A stretch of DNA of 6,847 bases from Pseudomonadota bacterium (GCA_021817355.1 JAKAVI010000228.1:1-6847); one strand, 5' to 3'. Positions 1 through 6,472 are shown, counted from the first letter of the stretch. Program-made: numbers and translations. Notes: generated from the sequence alone by a model not told the origin.

Positions 1-296
1 AGCCGCTGGCCCGGCGCACCATCATCGACCGCCCCCAAGGACAGCGCCTTGGCATGCACCTTGTCGACCACGTCCTTGGTAGGGGCACTGAGCGCTACCA
101 TCGTGCCATTGCCGCTGGTGCTCGCCTTGCCGTCATAAGGCTTGCAGATCGCCAGCATGCCACCCTGACCGTTGCCATAAAACTGGATGCGGTCACTGTT
201 GAACAGGCGTTTGCCACCCAGTTCAGCGAGCAGGCTGTCATAAAACGCAAGCGCTTTGTCATAGTTGTTGGTGCCAAGCGTGACATACCCCAGCAT
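1..296 (-). CDS. VOC (glyoxalase/bleomycin-resistance fold) family protein, C-terminus cut off by the window edge
   Basis: This is a small protein of the vicinal oxygen chelate superfamily. The first 98 residues are visible and the frame runs open off the left edge, so the stop lies outside. It begins MLGYVTLGTN, followed by a helix containing KALAFYDSLL, which is the first beta-alpha unit of the fold. GNGQGGMLAICKPYDGK then forms the strand-rich part, and VDKVHAKALSLGA starts the second module. The start at 296 is supported by an AAAGGAGAG ribosome-binding site about 5 bases upstream. It is the last visible gene of a four-gene minus-strand cluster, 32 bp after another VOC gene. Where typical VOC enzymes carry the first metal-binding His (the LDH of the neighbour), this one has Tyr4, so the usual metal site may be absent. 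The substrate is unknown. It could be a non-metal VOC protein or have a binding role. Family assignment is fairly sure, function is not. Confidence 0.82.
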   Translation of the reverse strand, partial: MLGYVTLGTNNYDKALAFYDSLLAELGGKRLFNSDRIQFYGNGQGGMLAICKPYDGKASTSGNGTMVALSAPTKDVVDKVHAKALSLGAVDDGAPGQR

Positions 297-328
297 GAAA
301 CTCTCCTTTGTTGCCCCGGCTCTGTTTC

Positions 329-718
329 TCAGCTCCGGAAGTTCATTTCTATCATGATACCGTTCGGATCGCGCACGAACAGCTGCTGCAACCCGATCTC
401 GGCGATGCGGTTTTCGCGGTAGGCGATGTTATGTGCCTGCAGGCGGCTAATCACCTCCGAGGCATCCCGGCCATGAAAAGCGACATGATCGAGCGCCGCG
501 CCGCCCGCAGAATATTCGCCCCGCCTGTTCTCGACCAGCTGCCCTTCGCGACCAACAAGATGGACGACTGCGTGCCCCTCGCAATAAAGCCAGTAACCGG
601 GAAAGCCGAGATCGGGCCGCCCGCCCTCGGTCAATCCCAGTATGTTGCAATAGAAGGCACGTGTCGCCTCAAGATCATCGCTCAGGACCGTGACATGATC
701 GAGCCCACCAAGCCCCAT
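329..718 (-). CDS. VOC family protein (glyoxalase/dioxygenase fold) with a likely intact metal site
   Basis: This complete 129-residue protein has the length expected for a single-chain VOC protein with two beta-alpha-beta-beta-beta modules. It opens MGLGGLDHVTVLSDDLEATR, then RAFYCNILGL, the classic first module. The second module starts near ALDHVAFHG (residues 75-83) and ends FVRDPNGIMIEMNF. His8, His53 or His78, and Glu124 sit where VOC enzymes hold their divalent metal, so a metal-dependent enzyme (lyase, isomerase/epimerase or dioxygenase type) is plausible. The start at 718 is chosen because GGAGGTGA lies immediately upstream and the VOC fold begins there. A longer frame back to 856 only reads through the preceding gene. 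The start lies one base after the stop codon of the acyl-CoA dehydrogenase, so translation is probably coupled. Its position behind two acyl-CoA dehydrogenases suggests action on an acyl-CoA or a derived intermediate. That is inference, and the substrate is unknown. Confidence 0.88.
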   Translation of the reverse strand: MGLGGLDHVTVLSDDLEATRAFYCNILGLTEGGRPDLGFPGYWLYCEGHAVVHLVGREGQLVENRRGEYSAGGAALDHVAFHGRDASEVISRLQAHNIAYRENRIAEIGLQQLFVRDPNGIMIEMNFRS

Positions 719-719
719 G

Positions 720-1964
720 TCACCTCCCGGATGGCAGCTTGTTGAACGGCACATCCTTGTCGACACGCACATCCTGCGGCAGCCCGAGCACGCGCTCGGC
801 AATGATGTTACGCAGGATTTCGTCGGTGCCTCCCGCAATACGCAGGCCAGGCGCACTCAACCAACCCAGCTGGAACATTCCGCCAAGAGGGGCATCCTCA
901 CCCTTCAGGCTCCCCAGTTCGCCCTCCAGCTCGGTGGCATAGGCGGTCAGGTCCTGGAGCTTGGCCGCAACGACGATCTTGGCGATCGAGGCTTCCGGCC
1001 CCGGCTGCTGACCACGGGAAAGCGCCGTCATGGTGCGATAGGTGGTATATTTGAGACCCGCCGAACGCACATACCAGTCAGCGATCTTCTCGCGCACCGC
1101 CGCATTGCGCAGGGCCGGACCATCTTCCAGTTCAAGGTCGCGGGCCAGCTGCAGCAGCTGTGGCACATCGAGACCACCGCCTTGCCCGCCGCCGACTGCA
1201 AGGCGCTCATGCATCAGCGTCGTCAGCGCCACCCGCCAGCCATCGCCGACATCGCCCACACGCATGCTGTCCTTTACCTTGAGATCGGTGAAGAACACCT
1301 CGTTGAATCCCGAGGCGCCAGAGGCCTGTTTGATCGGACGCACGTCTACCGCCGGGTCATGCATGTCCACGATGAACATGGTCAGCCCCTTGTGTTTTGG
1401 TACGTTGGGATCCGTGCGGGTCAGCAATATCCCGAAATCAGAGATCTGCGCCCCGGTGGTCCAGATTTTCTGGCCATTGATCAGCCACTCATCCCCCTTG
1501 CGCTCCGCACGGGTGCGCAGACCAGCCACGTCAGAACCGCCCGCGGGCTCGGAAAAGAGCTGGCACCAGATCTCCTGACCATGAAGGGCGGGCTTGACGT
1601 AACGCGCAAGCACCTCCTTGGCGCAGTAGGTCATGACCGTGGGAATGCACATGCCCAAGCCGATTGCGAAGGGCCCCCCGAGTCCATCGAGTGATTTTAT
1701 CTTTCCCTCTTCCTGGCTGAAGATCACCTGCTGGATCGGGGTGCCACCAAAGCCTCCCACCTCCTTGGGCCAGGTGATGCGCGCATAACCGGCTTCCGCC
1801 TTGCGCGCCTGCCAGGCTTTGGCAGCCGCGAGGAATGCCTTGTCCGTGCGCTCGGCAAGCTCGTCGCCCCCAACGCCTTCACCACGACGTGGGGCATTGG
1901 CTGCCAGCCATTCGCGAACCTGTTTGCGAAATGCGGCTTCTTCTGGAGTATCTTCGAAATCCAT
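720..1964 (-). CDS. Acyl-CoA dehydrogenase, putative catalytic (alpha-like) subunit
   Basis: This is a 414-residue FAD-dependent acyl-CoA dehydrogenase, full length for the family, which introduces an alpha,beta double bond into an acyl-CoA in the cytoplasm. The N-terminal helical domain covers about residues 5-130. The middle beta domain begins with CQLFSEPAGGSDVAGLRTRA (134-153) and includes the GQKIWTTGAQ flavin-binding stretch (164-173) and NEVFFTDLKV (221-230). The C-terminal helical domain ends with the IAGGTDEILRNIIAERVLGLP signature (376-396). At the position of the medium-chain enzyme's catalytic Glu (the Glu of YEGT) it has Gly378. Glu253 in LMHERLAVGG matches the alternative catalytic position of isovaleryl-CoA and long-chain dehydrogenases. 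The start at 1964 has GGAAGGA a few bases upstream. The gene lies 15 bp after a second dehydrogenase and 1 bp before a VOC gene. The pairing suggests a heteromeric enzyme like the FadE pairs of mycobacterial steroid breakdown. The substrate cannot be named. Confidence 0.93.
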   Translation of the reverse strand: MDFEDTPEEAAFRKQVREWLAANAPRRGEGVGGDELAERTDKAFLAAAKAWQARKAEAGYARITWPKEVGGFGGTPIQQVIFSQEEGKIKSLDGLGGPFAIGLGMCIPTVMTYCAKEVLARYVKPALHGQEIWCQLFSEPAGGSDVAGLRTRAERKGDEWLINGQKIWTTGAQISDFGILLTRTDPNVPKHKGLTMFIVDMHDPAVDVRPIKQASGASGFNEVFFTDLKVKDSMRVGDVGDGWRVALTTLMHERLAVGGGQGGGLDVPQLLQLARDLELEDGPALRNAAVREKIADWYVRSAGLKYTTYRTMTALSRGQQPGPEASIAKIVVAAKLQDLTAYATELEGELGSLKGEDAPLGGMFQLGWLSAPGLRIAGGTDEILRNIIAERVLGLPQDVRVDKDVPFNKLPSGR

Positions 1965-1979
1965 GTCGGTATCCTTCCC

Positions 1980-3107
1980 TTAGGCCGCATTTGACTGTTC
2001 GAGGGCCGTCACCAGTCTGTCTTTCCAGCTGCGCTGAGCCCCCAGATTGAGCGCCAGTTCACGCGACCGCTTGTAATAAAGATGGCAATCGAATTCCCAG
2101 GTGAAGCCGACACCGCCATGGGTCTGGATGTTCTCTTTTGCGGCATAGTCAAACGCCTGGGTGGCCGATACCCGCGCCGCTGCCGCCGCCAAGGTCAGCT
2201 CCGGGGCATCGGTTGCCAGCGCCCAGGCGCCATAATAGGCATTGGAACGTGCCAGTTCGTTGTTAACGTACATGTCGGCGAGCTTGTGCTTGATCGCCTG
2301 GTAGGAGGCGATCGGACGGCCGAAGGCATAGCGTTCCATGGCATAGGCCTTGGCCATGGCCAGACACGTATCGGCTCCACCTACCTGTTCAAACGCCGTC
2401 AATATTGCCGCACGATCGAGCACCGCCTGGGTGATACCCCAGCCCTCACCGATCTGCCCGACGGCTTCAGCCGGAGCATTGTCGAAAGTGATCTGTGCGT
2501 GCTTGCGCGACGGATCAATGGACTGTTCAGCTTGGCGGCGTACGCCTTGGGCCGTGAGATCGACCAGCGCCAGACACAGAGCCCGTTCACCGCTGTCCTC
2601 GCTCGCGCGCGCCAGCACGAGCGCATGATCTGCCGCCTGGCCATCACTCACGGCGCGCTTGATGCCGTTCAGACGCCCCCCCTTGAAGGTGGTACGAACC
2701 GATTTGACCGTCAGGGGACCGGCCCCCTCGCTGCGCGCGAAACAGCCAATCAGGCTGCCATCGGCAATCTTAGGCAGCAGCTTGGCCTTCTGGGCACTGG
2801 AGCCGGCACGCAGCAGGCCCTCGGCAAAGAGATAGACGCTGGAGGCGAAAGGCACCGGCGCCAGCACCCGGCCGAGTTCCTCGGCAATGACGCAAAGCTC
2901 GAGATAGCCAAGACCAAGCCCGCCATACTCCTCAGGAACGCTTGTACCCAACCAGCCCATCTCAGCGATCGCCGACCACAGCGCGCGATCATGGCTGGCG
3001 TCACCCTCCAGAACCGCCCGCACGGCCTTGGGCGGACAGCGTTCGGTCAGAAAACGTCGTGCCTGCTCGCGCAAAAGCTTCTGGTCGTCGGAAAAGTCGA
3101 AGTTCAT
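1980..3107 (-). CDS. Acyl-CoA dehydrogenase family protein, putative non-catalytic (beta-like) partner subunit
   Basis: This 375-residue protein has acyl-CoA dehydrogenase architecture. The N-terminal helical domain begins MNFDFSDDQKLLREQARRFL, with VPEEYGGLGLGYLEL near 58-71. The middle beta domain is centred on GCFARSEGAGP (121-131). The C-terminal helical domain contains AMERYAFGRPIASYQAIKH (256-274) and QTHGGVGFTWEFD (328-340). Length is near the family norm. Neither known catalytic-Glu position appears occupied: by alignment on the AFG motif the isovaleryl-type position is Ala, and the medium-chain-type position falls in LNLGAQ as Gly. This resembles the beta subunits of alpha2beta2 acyl-CoA dehydrogenases, and the next gene supplies a candidate alpha subunit. 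Start choice is not firm. Met at 3107 fits the family N-terminus, and an in-frame ATG lies at 3116. The frame stays open to 3407, but that part has no family similarity. GGAAGG sits only one base before the 3107 ATG, too close for a normal ribosome-binding site. It is first in the probable operon. Confidence 0.9.
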   Translation of the reverse strand: MNFDFSDDQKLLREQARRFLTERCPPKAVRAVLEGDASHDRALWSAIAEMGWLGTSVPEEYGGLGLGYLELCVIAEELGRVLAPVPFASSVYLFAEGLLRAGSSAQKAKLLPKIADGSLIGCFARSEGAGPLTVKSVRTTFKGGRLNGIKRAVSDGQAADHALVLARASEDSGERALCLALVDLTAQGVRRQAEQSIDPSRKHAQITFDNAPAEAVGQIGEGWGITQAVLDRAAILTAFEQVGGADTCLAMAKAYAMERYAFGRPIASYQAIKHKLADMYVNNELARSNAYYGAWALATDAPELTLAAAAARVSATQAFDYAAKENIQTHGGVGFTWEFDCHLYYKRSRELALNLGAQRSWKDRLVTALEQSNAA

Positions 3108-3135
3108 GCCTTCCATCCCGTGTTGTTTGCCAGCT

Positions 3136-3163
3136 ACGATAGACAGGCGCGCGGGCAGCGCAA
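3136..3163 (-). promoter_or_regulatory. Candidate promoter for the acyl-CoA dehydrogenase/VOC operon
   Basis: On the minus strand, TTGCGC (3163-3158) and TATCGT (3141-3136) are separated by 16 bp, resembling -35 and -10 boxes of a housekeeping sigma factor. A start just downstream would leave a leader of roughly 20 bases before the ATG at 3107. Both boxes deviate from consensus, so this is a weak call based on position and partial match. Confidence 0.25.
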
Positions 3164-3208
3164 TGGGGCAGTTACGGCAGGTTCGCCACTGCGGTAAAAT
3201 GGCGACGA

Positions 3209-3222
3209 CGCCACCAGTGGCG
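3209..3222. promoter_or_regulatory. Perfect palindrome, candidate operator
   Basis: CGCCAC-CA-GTGGCG is a perfect inverted repeat with 6-base arms and a 2-base centre. A further CGCCACTG half-site-like match lies 25 bp away at 3184-3191. The palindrome lies about 100 bp upstream of the first operon gene, inside the divergent intergenic region, which is where a dimeric regulator (TetR or GntR type, for example) would bind. No regulator gene is present in the window. Chance occurrence in GC-rich DNA is possible. Confidence 0.3.
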
Positions 3223-3388
3223 CGCTGACGGGCCCACGCCCGACGGGAACTCGCAAATGCCACATCCCCATTCGTCATAGCGCTTGGCCACCAGACCTCA
3301 CGCCGCTCGGACAGGCAGACCAGACAGAACCGCCGGCCAGCCATGCAAGGCGTCAGCCCGTCTCCAGACCTGGGTTCAGCTATGATGG

Positions 3389-3455
3389 CGGGCCCTGGAG
3401 GACCCACGGGCTGGGCCCGGTTGCACCATGGCCCATCGCGGCCTCGGCCGGTGCA
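3389..3455 (+). other. Two consecutive GC-rich inverted repeats upstream of pepN
   Basis: The first repeat pairs CGGGCCC (3389-3395) with GGGCCCG (3413-3419) around a 17-base loop. The second pairs TGCACC (3422-3427) with GGTGCA (3450-3455), extended inward by GGCC (3430-3433) with GGCC (3446-3449) after a 2-base bulge. GGTGCAG occurs again at 3467-3473, so the TGCACC arm has two possible partners. Neither hairpin is followed by a T-run, so they do not look like simple intrinsic terminators. They could be part of a folded pepN leader or may just reflect GC-rich composition. Confidence 0.35.
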
Positions 3456-3566
3456 GAAATGGTTGCGGTGCAGCAGCGGCGACGCGGAACCACGGCAGAC
3501 TCAAGGGCCAGGTTTGCGCCGCGATGACCTATGGGTTTAAGACCGGGGCGCAATCCTGTCACCTCT

Positions 3567-3571
3567 GAGGG
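3567..3571 (+). promoter_or_regulatory. Ribosome-binding site deciding the pepN start
   Basis: GAGGG ends 4 bases before the ATG at 3576. The longer in-frame ATG at 3531 has no purine-rich sequence in front of it, and its extra 15 residues do not resemble aminopeptidase N. This favours 3576 as the start. Confidence 0.65.
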
Positions 3572-3575
3572 TTCC

Positions 3576-6218
3576 ATGCGTACCGATCAACCGCGGGAGA
3601 TACGGCTTTCGGACTACCGCGCTCCGGATTTTCGCATTCCGCGGATTGAACTGAAATTTGTTCTCGACGCGGCCCGAACCCAAGTCACCGCCCGTATGGA
3701 GGTTGAACGGATCGGCCCGACATCGGCGCCACTGGCATTGCAGGGAGACGGACTCAAGCTTGTCGCGGTTGCCCTCAATGACAGTGTCCTTTCGGCCAGC
3801 TCCTATCGCCTTGAGGACGAGGGAAGGACGCTCGTCCTTGCCGAGGTTCCCGATCACTTTTCGCTTGAGATTCAGACCGAGATTTCGCCCCAGGCCAACA
3901 CAGCCCTTGAGGGTCTTTATTTGGCTCGGGGCATCTTCTGCACCCAGTGCGAGCCGGAAGGTTTTCGCCGCATCACCTATTTTCTCGATCGCCCCGACAA
4001 CCTCAGCGTGTTTACGACCCGCATTGAAGCGCCCCGGGACCAGCTTCCAGTTCTGCTCTCGAACGGTAATCGGATCGAGCATGGCGAGCTTTCAGGCGGG
4101 CGTCATTTCGTCGTCTGGCACGACCCCTTTCCCAAGCCGAGTTACCTGTTTGCCCTCGTCGCCGGAGATCTGGGGGTCATCGAAGACCGTTTCGTCACGA
4201 TGTCCGGACGCACCATCAGGCTCTTCATCTATGTCGAGCATGGCAATGAGGACCAGGTCTCCTATGCCATGGATGCGCTCAAAAGAGCCATGAAATGGGA
4301 CGAAGAGGCCTATGGTCGCGAATATGACCTGGACATCTTCATGATCGTCGCCGTTTCGGCGTTCAATATGGGCGCCATGGAGAACAAGGGTCTCAATATC
4401 TTTAACGACAAGCTGCTTCTGGCCAGCCCCCAAACCGCCACCGATGCCGATTATGAACGCATCGAAAGTGTTGTGGCCCATGAATATTTTCACAACTGGA
4501 CTGGTAACAGGATCACCTGCCGGGACTGGTTTCAGCTCTCTCTCAAGGAAGGCCTGACGGTTTACCGCGATCAGAGTTTTTCCGCGGATATGCGCTCAGC
4601 TGGCGTCAAGCGCATTGAAGATGTGCAGTTGCTGCGGGCGCGCCAGTTCCAGGAAGACGCAGGCCCCCTCGCCCATCCGGTGCAGCCACAAAGTTATATT
4701 GCCATCGACAATTTTTATACCGCTACGGTTTACGAAAAGGGCGCCGAAGTCATCGGCATGCTAAAGACTCTTGTCGGCGCCAAAACCTACCGCAAGGCGA
4801 CTGATCTTTATTTCGAGCGTCATGACGGGCAGGCCGCGACGGTTGAAGACTGGGTACGCTGTTTCGAAGACGCCAGCGGACGGGATCTGTCCCAATTCCG
4901 CCTTTGGTATCGACAGTCCGGTACGCCCATTGTAGACGCCGAGGGCGTCTATGATGCCCAATCGCGGCGCTACACCCTCACCCTCAAGCAGAAACTGCCG
5001 CCGACACCTGGTCAGCCAACCAAGCAGGCCATGCTCATTCCGCTGCGCCTTGGTCTCGTCGGCGCCGCCTCAGGAAGGGCCCTGCCCGTCGCGCTCGAAG
5101 GAGAAAATGCCCGTGGCCCCCTCGAACGGGTCATAGAGCTCTGCGGCCACGAACAGACTTTTGTTTTCACCGACATCGCGGAGTCGCCGCTCATCTCCCT
5201 CGGCCGCGGCTTCTCCGCGCCGGTACACGTACGCACCAGCCTCAGCCGCCAGCAGCGCGCCGTGCTGATGGCCCATGATCCCGACGATTTCAATCGCTGG
5301 GAAGCCGGTCACGCTTTGGCCTGCGATGTCATGCTGACAATGGCGCAGGTGGCGCAGAATGGCGGCAATCCGCAGCCGGACCCAACCTATCTCGATGTGA
5401 TTGGCGCCGTCCTGGCTGATGCCCACAAAGACCAGGCCATGAGCGCACTCATGCTGGTACTGCCAGGTGAAGCCGAACTGGCCCAGCTGATGCACCCAGC
5501 CGATCCAGAGGCCCTGCATGGAGCCCGCACAGCTCTCATTCGTGCCGTGGCCGGCCATCACGCGGCGAAGCTGGCCGCCCTTTACGAGGAGCTGTCAACA
5601 GAGCGTACCTTTTCTCCCGACGCAGCCTCCGCGGGACGACGCGCCCTGCGCAACGTGCTCCTGCGCTATCTGACCGCTGCGGATGATGCCGCTGCTGCCG
5701 AGCGGGCGCATCAGCATTATCAGCGCGCTTCCAACATGACGGACATGATGGCCGGCCTGACTGCGCTATGCCGCATGGCCTCTTCTTTGCGTCCACGTGC
5801 CCTCGCAGACTTCCGCAATCGCTTCGCCACCAATCCCCTCGTACTCGACAAATGGTTGACGGTGCAGGCGCAATCGCCACGTCCTCAGGCTGCCGCCGAC
5901 GTCAGGCTGTTGATGCAGGATTCAGCGTTTGATCTTAAGAACCCCAACCGCGTCCGTGCCCTCGTCGGCGCCTTTAGCGCCAATCATCTGCGCTTTCATG
6001 ATGCCAGCGGCACGGGGTACGAGTTGATTGGTGAAGTCGTGCGGCAACTGGATCCGATCAACCCGCAAGTCGCCGCGCGCATGGCCGGAGCATTTGAAAC
6101 CTGGCGCCGTTACGACAGTACGCGCCAGCAGCGCATGCGCGGCGAATTGCAGAAAATCCTCGGCCTTGAGGGTATCTCCTCGAATCTCTTCGAGGTGACC
6201 GGCAAGCTGCTCGACTGA
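3576..6218 (+). CDS. pepN: Aminopeptidase N (M1 family zinc metallopeptidase)
   Basis: This cytoplasmic zinc exopeptidase removes N-terminal residues from peptides in the last steps of protein turnover. It is 880 residues long, close to the 870 of E. coli PepN, with no signal peptide. The four-domain order is as expected: an N-terminal beta domain (about 1-200), a thermolysin-like catalytic domain (about 200-450), a small beta-sandwich (about 450-550) and a C-terminal helical superhelix to the end. Substrate-anchoring GAMEN is at 266-270. HEYFH at 302-306 provides zinc ligands His302 and His306 and the general base Glu303. Glu325 in LKEGLTVYRD is the third zinc ligand. Tyr386 in YTATVYEKGAEV matches the transition-state tyrosine, and Glu126 in FCTQCEPEGF the second N-terminus anchor. 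These sit at a constant +5 offset from E. coli PepN, so the active site looks intact. It is divergent from the dehydrogenase operon and convergent with speD, so it is probably transcribed alone. Confidence 0.97.
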   Translation: MRTDQPREIRLSDYRAPDFRIPRIELKFVLDAARTQVTARMEVERIGPTSAPLALQGDGLKLVAVALNDSVLSASSYRLEDEGRTLVLAEVPDHFSLEIQTEISPQANTALEGLYLARGIFCTQCEPEGFRRITYFLDRPDNLSVFTTRIEAPRDQLPVLLSNGNRIEHGELSGGRHFVVWHDPFPKPSYLFALVAGDLGVIEDRFVTMSGRTIRLFIYVEHGNEDQVSYAMDALKRAMKWDEEAYGREYDLDIFMIVAVSAFNMGAMENKGLNIFNDKLLLASPQTATDADYERIESVVAHEYFHNWTGNRITCRDWFQLSLKEGLTVYRDQSFSADMRSAGVKRIEDVQLLRARQFQEDAGPLAHPVQPQSYIAIDNFYTATVYEKGAEVIGMLKTLVGAKTYRKATDLYFERHDGQAATVEDWVRCFEDASGRDLSQFRLWYRQSGTPIVDAEGVYDAQSRRYTLTLKQKLPPTPGQPTKQAMLIPLRLGLVGAASGRALPVALEGENARGPLERVIELCGHEQTFVFTDIAESPLISLGRGFSAPVHVRTSLSRQQRAVLMAHDPDDFNRWEAGHALACDVMLTMAQVAQNGGNPQPDPTYLDVIGAVLADAHKDQAMSALMLVLPGEAELAQLMHPADPEALHGARTALIRAVAGHHAAKLAALYEELSTERTFSPDAASAGRRALRNVLLRYLTAADDAAAAERAHQHYQRASNMTDMMAGLTALCRMASSLRPRALADFRNRFATNPLVLDKWLTVQAQSPRPQAAADVRLLMQDSAFDLKNPNRVRALVGAFSANHLRFHDASGTGYELIGEVVRQLDPINPQVAARMAGAFETWRRYDSTRQQRMRGELQKILGLEGISSNLFEVTGKLLD

Positions 6219-6226
6219 CATCCGCG

Positions 6227-6242
6227 CCCGCCATGGAGCGGG
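6227..6242 (+). other. Small hairpin just after the pepN stop
   Basis: CCCGC (6227-6231) and GCGGG (6238-6242) form a 5-bp GC stem with a 6-base loop, starting 9 bases after the pepN stop codon. No T-run follows. It could protect the 3' end of the message or be incidental. The better terminator candidate lies about 200 bases further on. Confidence 0.25.
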
Positions 6243-6422
6243 AACCTCGCTCTGCAGGAACCGGACAGGGAGGAGATATCCAGGTTTGGTGCTCGATCCG
6301 AGCAGGGAACTTCGTGCCCCATGCGACCTCGCCTGGCGCCGCGTCAACTCGAAAGCCGGCCCCATCCGGGGAAATGCAAGGGGGAGTTGGGCGCCATGGA
6401 ACACCACGCCCGCAGCAGGTTC

Positions 6423-6472
6423 CGCAAAGGCGAAGGGGGGAACCGGCTTGTTGCCGCTTCCCCCCTTTTGCG
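6423..6472 (+). terminator. Strong hairpin terminator between convergent pepN and speD
   Basis: The core stem pairs AAGGGGGGAA (6433-6442) with TTCCCCCCTT (6458-6467), continues past one C-C mismatch into CGGC (6444-6447) with GCCG (6453-6456), and closes on a TTGTT loop. CGCAAA (6423-6428) and TTTGCG (6467-6472) can alternatively extend the base of the stem. On the plus strand the right arm runs into TTTT, so it fits rho-independent termination of pepN. On the minus strand the T-run is only two bases, so termination of speD here would be weaker. It lies about 205 bases after the pepN stop and 25 bases after the speD stop, as expected for a shared terminator in a convergent gap. Confidence 0.6.

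Larger units (their letters stand above)
3108..3575. other. Divergent intergenic region between the operon and pepN (468 bp)
   Basis: I find no convincing gene here. Open frames of about 65 codons exist on both strands (3343-3540 plus, 3380-3577 minus), but they overlap each other antisense and lack recognisable motifs and clear ribosome-binding sites. The region contains a candidate operator palindrome (3209-3222), a small hairpin CGGGC-CCAC-GCCCG (3229-3242), and two adjacent GC-rich inverted repeats (3389-3419 and 3422-3455). It must contain the promoters of both flanking transcription units. A TATGAT hexamer at 3381-3386 could be a -10 box for pepN, but I see no matching -35 box at a normal distance. 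No tRNA-like cloverleaf was recognised. Confidence 0.6.

Noticed and set aside
717..1694. Plus-strand open frame of 325 codons
   Set aside because: It lies entirely antisense to the well-supported acyl-CoA dehydrogenase at 720-1964 and shows no family motifs. Long antisense frames are common opposite GC-rich genes.
2082..3197. Plus-strand open frame of 371 codons
   Set aside because: It is antisense to the second acyl-CoA dehydrogenase, with low-complexity composition and no recognisable domain.
3229..3242. Short hairpin CGGGC-CCAC-GCCCG as a terminator
   Set aside because: No gene ends nearby and no T-run follows on either strand.
3381..3386. TATGAT as a pepN promoter -10 box
   Set aside because: No reasonable -35 box lies 16-18 bp upstream, and the predicted start would fall inside the first hairpin arm.
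3108..3407. N-terminal extension of the first dehydrogenase by 100 residues
   Set aside because: The frame stays open, but the extension is rich in Arg, Cys and Trp with no dehydrogenase similarity, while the family's N-terminal pattern starts at the Met at 3107.
3343..3577. Possible small proteins on either strand, one containing PGLRRDD
   Set aside because: The two frames overlap antisense. The PGLRRDD string resembles translations of dispersed palindromic repeats seen in proteobacteria, but I could not find the matching inverted half upstream, so neither a gene nor a repeat can be supported.
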